64,000 nt of DNA from CAWIJJ01 sp963836405. Its GTDB lineage: Bacteria > Acidobacteriota > Terriglobia > Bryobacterales > Bryobacteraceae. Position 1 is the first letter of the stretch; each line of letters begins with the position of its first letter. The position numbers were made by a program, and so were the translations under genes. The stretch covers positions 341,720 through 405,719 of the forward strand of contig CAWIJL010000009.1 in the NCBI GenBank assembly GCA_963836405.1, in the 5' to 3' direction. The notes beneath the pieces were generated by a model. That model worked only from the letters and a program-made list of their open reading frames with translations. It did no database searches and had not been told where the DNA came from. Below, in pieces: positions 58,667-64,000 of the stretch.

Positions 58667-59391
58667 TTTTGTACCTTCAGGATTTCGGAATCGAAGCTGG
58701 CGGCGAAGCGCTCGCCGGGAGAAGCAATGACGAATTCGGAGGCGGACCATTGGCCTTCGACCAGGCGCTGCAGCCATCCCAGGTCACCGATATAGCGTTC
58801 GAAACTCCAGCCCTTTCCGGCGGCTTCCGCGGCTGCCTCGTCGACGAATTTGCCGTGAGCCTCAAGGCCCGTTTCGATAAACGTGAGCTTGCGATATTGG
58901 GCGTGGTAGCGGGTCATTTCCTGGTAGAGATACCGGCCATTCTCCTCGCCGTATTTCGCGATCAGGGTATCCAGGGAATCTTCGAGGCCGGCGGTTTGAC
59001 GAGTCAGTTGCTGGAGGCCCTTGCCGCGCTCGAGCCAGCCGGTGGAGCGGTAGAAGGTTCCGGGATTGCCGGCGAAGTAAGCCTCATAGCGATCGCGGCC
59101 GCCCATCAGAATGGCGATGCAGTCGTGCGCGCGCGGCAGGATGAGCCGGGTGTGACGGGCGGTCAAGCCATTGAGGCCGTTGCCGCAGAGTCCGTAGCCG
59201 AGAAGGATCGCGTCGTAGACGCCTTCGGGCGTGCGATCGACAATCTCCTGGATCCTGGCGGCCATCGGTTTTCCGCCGAGATCGTGGAGGCCCTTGGGCA
59301 GGAACTCGACGTCTACCTGGTGCGGGGAATGCGCGCACGCGGCGCACATTTCGCGGAAGAGGACTTCGCAGCTGATCAGTTTCAGGCGCAT
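58663..59391 (-). CDS. DUF1638 family protein
   Basis: The product has 242 residues from an ATG at 59391: MRLKLISCEVLFREMCAACA, then AILLGYGLCGNGLNGLTAR, LPRAHDCIAILMGGRDRYEA and GTFYRSTGWLERG. DUF1638 genes are known mainly beside corrinoid methyltransferase and activase genes; their biochemical task is not established. The conserved cysteines (SCEV, CAACA, GLCGNG, HDC) hint at metal binding. The start overlaps the end of the methyltransferase gene before it by 10 bases. Confidence 0.82.
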   Translation of the reverse strand: MRLKLISCEVLFREMCAACAHSPHQVDVEFLPKGLHDLGGKPMAARIQEIVDRTPEGVYDAILLGYGLCGNGLNGLTARHTRLILPRAHDCIAILMGGRDRYEAYFAGNPGTFYRSTGWLERGKGLQQLTRQTAGLEDSLDTLIAKYGEENGRYLYQEMTRYHAQYRKLTFIETGLEAHGKFVDEAAAEAAGKGWSFERYIGDLGWLQRLVEGQWSASEFVIASPGERFAASFDSEILKVQK

Positions 59392-60236
59392 CGTGCAGCC
59401 ACCAGGGCGCGGATGAAATCCGGATTGGAGCCGCAGCAGCCGCCGAGGAAACCGGCGCCGGCGTCGCGGAGAGCGGCGTAATGGCCGGCAAAAAACTCGG
59501 GGGTGACATCGTAGTGGATCGAATCGCCCTGCATTGTGGGGAGGCCGGCGTTTGGCTTGATCCAGAGCGGGAGATCGCAAGCGTCGCGAAAGCGCGCGCA
59601 GACGGCGGCGGCGAATTCGATGCCGACACCACAGTTGGCGCCGACGGCGTCGGCTCCGGCTTCGGCCATTGCGGCGGCGACATCCTCGGGAGTCGCGCCC
59701 ATCATGGTGCGGTCCTTGTCCTTCCCGGAGTCGAACGCAAAGGAGACAATCACGGGCAGGCCCGCGGGTTTGGCGGCGGCAACGGCGAGGCGGGCTTCAG
59801 CGAGGTCGCTCATGGTTTCGATCAGGAGCGCGTCGGCGCCGGCAGCGGCAAGCGATGCGGCCTGCGCGGCAAAGGCGTCGGTGACCTGCTGTCCGTATAA
59901 CATCATTTGACCGGTGGGGCCGATCGAGGCGAAAACGAGCGCGCGTCCGGCGGCGGCGCGTTTCGAGATCTCTACGCCGGCGCGATTGATCGCGTCGAGG
60001 TCGCCTTGCATGGCGATCGCGTTCGCGCGGAACGTATTCGTGAGGATGACCTGGCTGCCCGCAGCTGCGTAGGCACGCGCCACCGACTCCACGGCGGCGG
60101 GGTTGGACAGGTTCCAGGCATCGGGAGCTGCGCCGGGCGGCAATCCGCGCGCTTGCAACTCCGTGCCCCACGCGCCGTCGGAGATCAGGAGCCCGCCGGC
60201 GAGCCATTCGCGAAGTTTGGATTGAGTAGAGGTCAT
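59382..60236 (-). CDS. Homocysteine S-methyltransferase family protein
   Basis: The product has 284 residues. LLISDGAWGTELQARGL, QVILTNTFRANAIAM, ALLIETMSDLAEARLAVAAA and the zinc ligands in VGANCGVG and LGGCCGSNPDFIRAL are the family signature (a MetH N-terminal-like barrel). It would methylate homocysteine or a related thiol, the likely end point of methyl transfer in this operon. Its start overlaps the stop of the glycosidase gene (ATGA). Confidence 0.85.
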   Translation of the reverse strand: MTSTQSKLREWLAGGLLISDGAWGTELQARGLPPGAAPDAWNLSNPAAVESVARAYAAAGSQVILTNTFRANAIAMQGDLDAINRAGVEISKRAAAGRALVFASIGPTGQMMLYGQQVTDAFAAQAASLAAAGADALLIETMSDLAEARLAVAAAKPAGLPVIVSFAFDSGKDKDRTMMGATPEDVAAAMAEAGADAVGANCGVGIEFAAAVCARFRDACDLPLWIKPNAGLPTMQGDSIHYDVTPEFFAGHYAALRDAGAGFLGGCCGSNPDFIRALVAARCA

Positions 60237-62369
60237 GGTTTTGGGGTGATGGCGACTTTACGGCGGCTCAACGTGGCGCCGGCTTTCGCCTGTAACAGAT
60301 AGTCGCCCGGGGTATTGGGCACGTCGAGATCGATGTACATTGTGGTCTGCCCGAGCGCGGCGACCTGGAAGGGCGCTTCGGCGCGAGCGTTTCCGAGCGA
60401 GAGCGTCAGGGTGCCGGACGCTGCCGTGTACTCGTCGTTGACCAGCATCACCTGAAACGTCCGCCTGCCGGGCGCAAGTTTCGGCTGCCAGAAACTGAGG
60501 TATACGCCGAGGGGCGCGAACGCGTGCGACATGTAATCGCGGAAGTTCGGCTCGAGTTCCAACTTTTCCACGTCGCTGAAATGGTCGGCGGTGTAGCCCA
60601 TCGGATCACTGCTCATCAGATAGACGAAGTGGAGCACCGCGGCGTACTGGCGGTAGGCACGCCAGAACTCGGTGATTCCGGCGAGCAGATACGCGTTGAG
60701 CGCGAGGCGATCCTGCGCGGTGGCGTCCGGTGGGAGCAGGCGCGGATACAGATCCTTGGTAAGTTCGGTGGGAGATCCGTCGCGATTGAGCCATGTCCAG
60801 CCGTACTCATTGAGGATGAGCGCGTGCGCGGTAGGCGCTGCCGGGGCTTTGCCATTGGGGCGTTCGAAGGTGGTCATGCTGAAGGCCGGACCATTCTTCG
60901 CGGCCATGCCGGAGAACTCGTAGGGGTGATCTTCGACCGGATCGTCGGGACCTACGGGCGGGTTGTAGCTGTTCTCCCAGGGGCGATTGGAGAGGTCGAG
61001 AGCGCGCACGGCAGGGATGATCGTTTCGCCGAAGATGGGGTCGAACGTCTCGTTGTTGGCGTCCCAGATGGCGACGCTCGGGTGATTCCAGTGGTCGCGC
61101 ATCCACTCGCCGTATTCGCGGATCATCTCCGCGGCATCGAAGCGCACCTGATTGTCCGCGCCGTGCCAACCGCGACCGGTCCACACGAAATATTCGTTCT
61201 GGATCAGGAGGCCGGCCTCGTCGGCGATTTCAAACCAGCGATCGGGCGCGGGACCGATGCAGAAGCGGAAGGCATTCCAGTGCATCTCCTTGGGAATTTC
61301 GACGAGGAGTTTGCGCACCCATTTTTCATCCCATGGCAGGACTCCGCTTTTCGGATCTTCGAAGAAACGGTGGAGGGTGATGTTGGATCCGCGCAGGAAA
61401 TAGGGACGGCCATTGAGGTAGGCGCGCCGGGTGGCGGTCTCGAAGTGGAACTCGCGCAGGCCGAAGCGGGTGGAGGTGGAGTCACCGCCGGTGGCGGTTT
61501 CGAGCATGTGAAGGTTGGGGTCTTCGGGCGTCCAGAGCTTCGCGTTCGGCATCGCGATGGACTGCGTCACGACGCGCTGTTCGCCGGGGCCGAGGCGCAA
61601 TCGCAGAGCGGGAACGGAGGCGACGGCGGCGGTAGATTTCCAGAGATGAACCGACTGCGTGAGGGCAAAAGCGGCGGGCTGCGAGCCGTGATTGCGCAGA
61701 GTGGTCTGGACGGTGATCGACTTGAGGTCCCGCGCGGGGGCGACCTGAATGGTCTCGATCGCGGGATTGTCGCTGAGGGTGAGGGTGACGCTGTCGTAGA
61801 TGCCTGGCGTCCAGCGGTTCTTCTCGAAATCGGTACCGGCAGAAACAGTTGGCGGAAGGACGCCGGGATGCGCTCCGACGCGGATCACAATTTCGTTGAC
61901 GCCCCGGCGCAGGTCGCGCGAGACATTGAAGATCGCAGCGGAGAAGCAAGGGAGGTGCTCTCCGATCAGCCGGCCGTTGACCCAGACGGACGCTCCGAAC
62001 TGTGCTTTGTTGATGCGCAGGGTGGCGACGGCGCGGACTGCGGACACGTTGAAGGAGCGTCGGTACCAGAAATAGTTTCGCTGCTGACGGGATACACCGG
62101 CGGTCGTCACGAGTGCGGAGGCGGGGAGAGACCACGCTGGACGCGATTCTGGATGAGTTGGCGGCTCTCGAATTGATCGACATCCGGGAAGGCGGGGATT
62201 GCCGAGTGAGCAAGGCCGGGGACGGGGGCGTGGTGGGACCAGGCGGTGGGCTGCGCGAGATCGACGGAGTCCGCGATCTCCCACTGGCCGTCGAGGGGGA
62301 TCGTGTTGCGCTGTGCGGCGGGGAGGGGGGCCGCGGCGAGCAGAGCGACAGAACGCAGATCGAATTCAT
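60233..62369 (-). CDS. Exported glycoside hydrolase family 2 enzyme (N-terminal frameshifts)
   Basis: The ATG at 62369 gives MNSICVLSL, and the restored frame continues LAAAPLPAAQRNTIPLDGQWEIADS, a signal peptide and the start of a GH2 sugar-binding domain. NYFWYRRSFNVSAVRAVATL, ASVWVNGRLIGEHL and FGLREFHFETATRRAYLNGRPYFLRGSNITLHRFF lead to the catalytic barrel. WNHPSVAIWDANNETFDPIF carries the Asn-Glu acid/base pair and HALILNEYGWTW a candidate nucleophile. There are two frame changes between 62330 and 62110. The length of about 710 residues fits beta-mannosidase/galactosidase-like enzymes; the substrate is unknown. Confidence 0.8.
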
Positions 62370-63636
62370 AGAAGCCGAGGCCTTCCGTTGAATTCGTGGA
62401 CGGCGTTCCACATCGCCACTATATTCTCCACGGGCGTGCCGGATTGGATGTTGTGAACGGTGTTGAAGACGAAGCCACCGTTCACCGAGAAGATTTCGCA
62501 GCGCTCGAGGACTTCGGCACGGACCTCCCCGGGTGTCCCGAAGGGGAGCGTCTTTTGCGTATCGACTCCGCCGCCCCAGAAGGTGAGGCGGTCGCCATAT
62601 TTCGCTTTCAGCGCACGAGGGTCCATTCCGGTTGCGGAGCATTGCACCGGATTCAGGATGTCGAAGCCGGCGTCGATGAAGCGATCGAGGAAGCGTACGA
62701 CGCTGCCACAGGAGTGCTTGAACGACTTCCACGTGGTGTGGGCGTGAATCCAGCCATTGATGCGCTGGTAGTACGGGAGCTAGAGTTCGCGGAAGGTCCC
62801 GTTGAGCAGAACGAGGACGTTTGCGTGCCGAAATCCGTGCCGCAGACGAAGAGCGCCTGCACGTTGTCACCGACGCGCTGGTGAATCCGCGCGAGGTTGG
62901 CGAAGCCGATTTCGCACTGGCGCTCGAAGATGCGGTGCACGTCGGGCGCCGCGATTCGTCGCCATGTACCACTCGGCGATGTCGCGAATGCCTTCGGGTC
63001 CTTCATGAAAGGGCCGGGCACGAGCGCGATGTCGCCGAAGGCTGTGCCGCCAAACGGGCGATGACCGCGCGTCCGGCGGAGGCTGCACGCTCGAAGCGCG
63101 CGCCAGATGAGCGAGGTCGGCGGCGGAGACGGGGCTGAACTCCTCGGGGTTGTCGGCGGATCGAGCTTCGCCTCGTCGATCGGCGGTTGGCGACGATGGT
63201 GTCGAAGAAGGCCCGGTCCACAGGCATACGTCCGCTCGGCGTCGCGGCCAAGTCGCCCTCAGGATAGACCAGCGATATCGCCCGAAGGCGCCGGCAGGAT
63301 CCGGAGGTTCTGGCCGCCAGTGCGTCAAGGCGCGGAAGTTCCACGGTTTCCAATTTTCGTTGGGAAAGCCGAAGAGGTTCTTTCGCGGGAAGATGCCAAC
63401 CATGTCGATGCCGAGGGCGCGCAGCGAGGTCGTCGTCCATCTCTCCCAGCATCTGGTAGGGCTCGTGACCTTCACCGGGAGCCTCGGGAGGCTGAAGTGC
63501 TTACGCAAGGCGGCCACCACCTCACGTGGACGCCGGTGACGGCGGTGCTCCCGAAATCGATCGGGATGCGGTCGGGGGGCTCGTGCCGGAGAGCGGCAGC
63601 GACGCGGGAGGCGGAAGTGATGGCTATTTTTTCCAC
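62366..63636 (-). CDS. Second URO-D family protein (frameshifted)
   Basis: A GTG at 63636 starts VEKIAITSASRVAAALRHEP, then DRIPIDFGSTAVTG, the usual opening of URO-D-like proteins in sugar operons. IDMVGIFPRKNLFGFPNENW, KHSCGSVVRFLDRFIDAGFD and LTFWGGGVDTQKTLPFGTPG follow, with the H-x-C metal motif present but GGFVFNTVHNIQSGTP lacking the second cysteine of MtaA. About five frame changes occur. It ends in an ATGA overlap with the glycosidase. A role in methyl transfer or in sugar catabolism is open. Confidence 0.65.
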
Positions 63637-64000
63637 TGCTTTTCGATCTCCTCAAGGCTCTTACCCTTGGTTTCGGGCGTGAATTTCCAGACGAAGAGGA
63701 CCGTGACGGCGCACAGCACAGCGTAGATGCGAAACGCGCCGGCGGCGGTGAATGCCTTCACCAGCGAGAGGAACGTGACGGTGAGCAACAGGCAGGCGAG
63801 CCAGAGCGCAATGGTCGCCAGCGACATGGCGCGCCCGCGAATGCGTGTCGGGAAGAGTTCCGACATCACGACCCACACGCCGGGACCCATGCCGAAGGCA
63901 AAACACGCTACGTAGCAGAGGATCCACGGCAGCAGACGCGCGGGGGTGAGGGCGCCGGCGTTGAAGACGAGGCCGAGCACGGTGAGTGAGAGGCACATGC
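63624..64000 (-). CDS. Sugar MFS transporter, C-terminal part (cut by window edge)
   Basis: The visible 125 residues cover the last four helices of a sugar porter: GMGPGVWVVMSELFPTRIRG, RAMSLATIALWLACLLLTV and the C-terminal PETKGKSLEEIEKQW signature. It belongs at the head of the operon and probably imports a sugar or glycoside. It overlaps the start of the URO-D gene by 13 bases. Confidence 0.85.
   Translation of the reverse strand, partial: MCLSLTVLGLVFNAGALTPARLLPWILCYVACFAFGMGPGVWVVMSELFPTRIRGRAMSLATIALWLACLLLTVTFLSLVKAFTAAGAFRIYAVLCAVTVLFVWKFTPETKGKSLEEIEKQWKK

Noticed and set aside
60524..62176. Long plus-strand open frame opposite the GH2 gene
   Set aside because: The minus strand encodes an unmistakable GH2 enzyme. 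The plus frame has no domain, and its length follows from strong third-position bias.

Overview
The window looks like a piece of an acidobacterial chromosome of the Bryobacterales/Solibacter type. Coding DNA is GC-rich, and two large secreted proteins end in the domain known as TIGR03437 (Solibacter C-terminal domain). The gene content (Tad pilus, large exopolysaccharide locus, corrinoid methyl-transfer genes, glycoside hydrolase) fits a soil or sediment heterotroph. Many genes are interrupted by single-base frame changes while both flanks keep family motifs and start/stop overlaps. These breaks cluster at 0.7-19 kb, 40-46 kb and 62-63.6 kb, and genes elsewhere are mostly intact. I therefore annotate broken genes as single loci and treat uncorrected indels as the leading explanation.

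Layout. 0-2.3 kb: tail of an unknown gene, a truncated copy of a small exported protein, and a TonB-like protein. 2.3-19.8 kb, minus strand: a complete Tad/Flp pilus locus read from right to left (flp, cpaA, cpaE, cpaF, tadB, tadC, a small membrane protein, DUF192, PilZ, two TadE-like pseudopilins, TadG, cpaB, cpaC), followed by a beta-propeller/TIGR03437 protein, an outer-membrane barrel, a second TIGR03437 protein and tonB. A good sigma-54 promoter lies upstream of flp. A PilZ-DnaJ fusion and a sigma-54 activator lie across the divergent side (20-22.4 kb). 22.5-26.2 kb: the intact copy of the small exported protein, a FecR-like exported protein, an O-antigen ligase-like membrane protein and a TPR/carbohydrate-binding-like exported protein.

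26.5-47.7 kb, plus strand: an exopolysaccharide/capsule locus of the Wzx/Wzy type. In order it has a NusG/RfaH-like antiterminator, a ribbon-helix-helix protein, Wza, a 57-bp repeat block, a Wzc tyrosine kinase, Wzx, Wzy, glycosyltransferases, the WbpG/HisH/HisF amidotransferase set, a bi-domain oxidoreductase, a heparinase-like protein, a UDP-GlcNAc 2-epimerase, a WbuB-like glycosyltransferase and a WecA-like initiating transferase. The segment around 31-35 kb is visibly less GC-rich than its flanks.

47.5-50.2 kb is a junkyard between two copies of the wecA 3' end. It holds the remains of a PqqD protein and a lasso-type B2 protein, the 3' end of another 2-epimerase gene, a HicBA toxin-antitoxin pair, a zinc-ribbon ORF and a phage-tail-like fragment. 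A MazEF-like pair with a clear operator follows. 50.27-54.13 kb is the most interesting part: a tightly coupled six-gene operon consisting of a 51-residue precursor-like peptide, an S24/S26 peptidase with a Ser-His arrangement, an HprK-like kinase, PqqD, a radical SAM/SPASM enzyme and a nucleotidyltransferase. It looks like a RiPP (ribosomally made, modified peptide) pathway that uses lasso-type tailoring genes without a lasso cyclase.

54-56.2 kb: VanZ-like protein, an intrinsic terminator, a small anti-sigma-like protein and poorly coding DNA. 56.2-64 kb, minus strand: an operon chained by 4-base overlaps (sugar MFS transporter, URO-D family protein, GH2 glycosidase, homocysteine S-methyltransferase, DUF1638, MtaA-like URO-D methyltransferase, ferredoxin-type ASKHA corrinoid activase). 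This suggests uptake and deglycosylation coupled to corrinoid-dependent methyl transfer. No tRNA, rRNA or CRISPR was seen.
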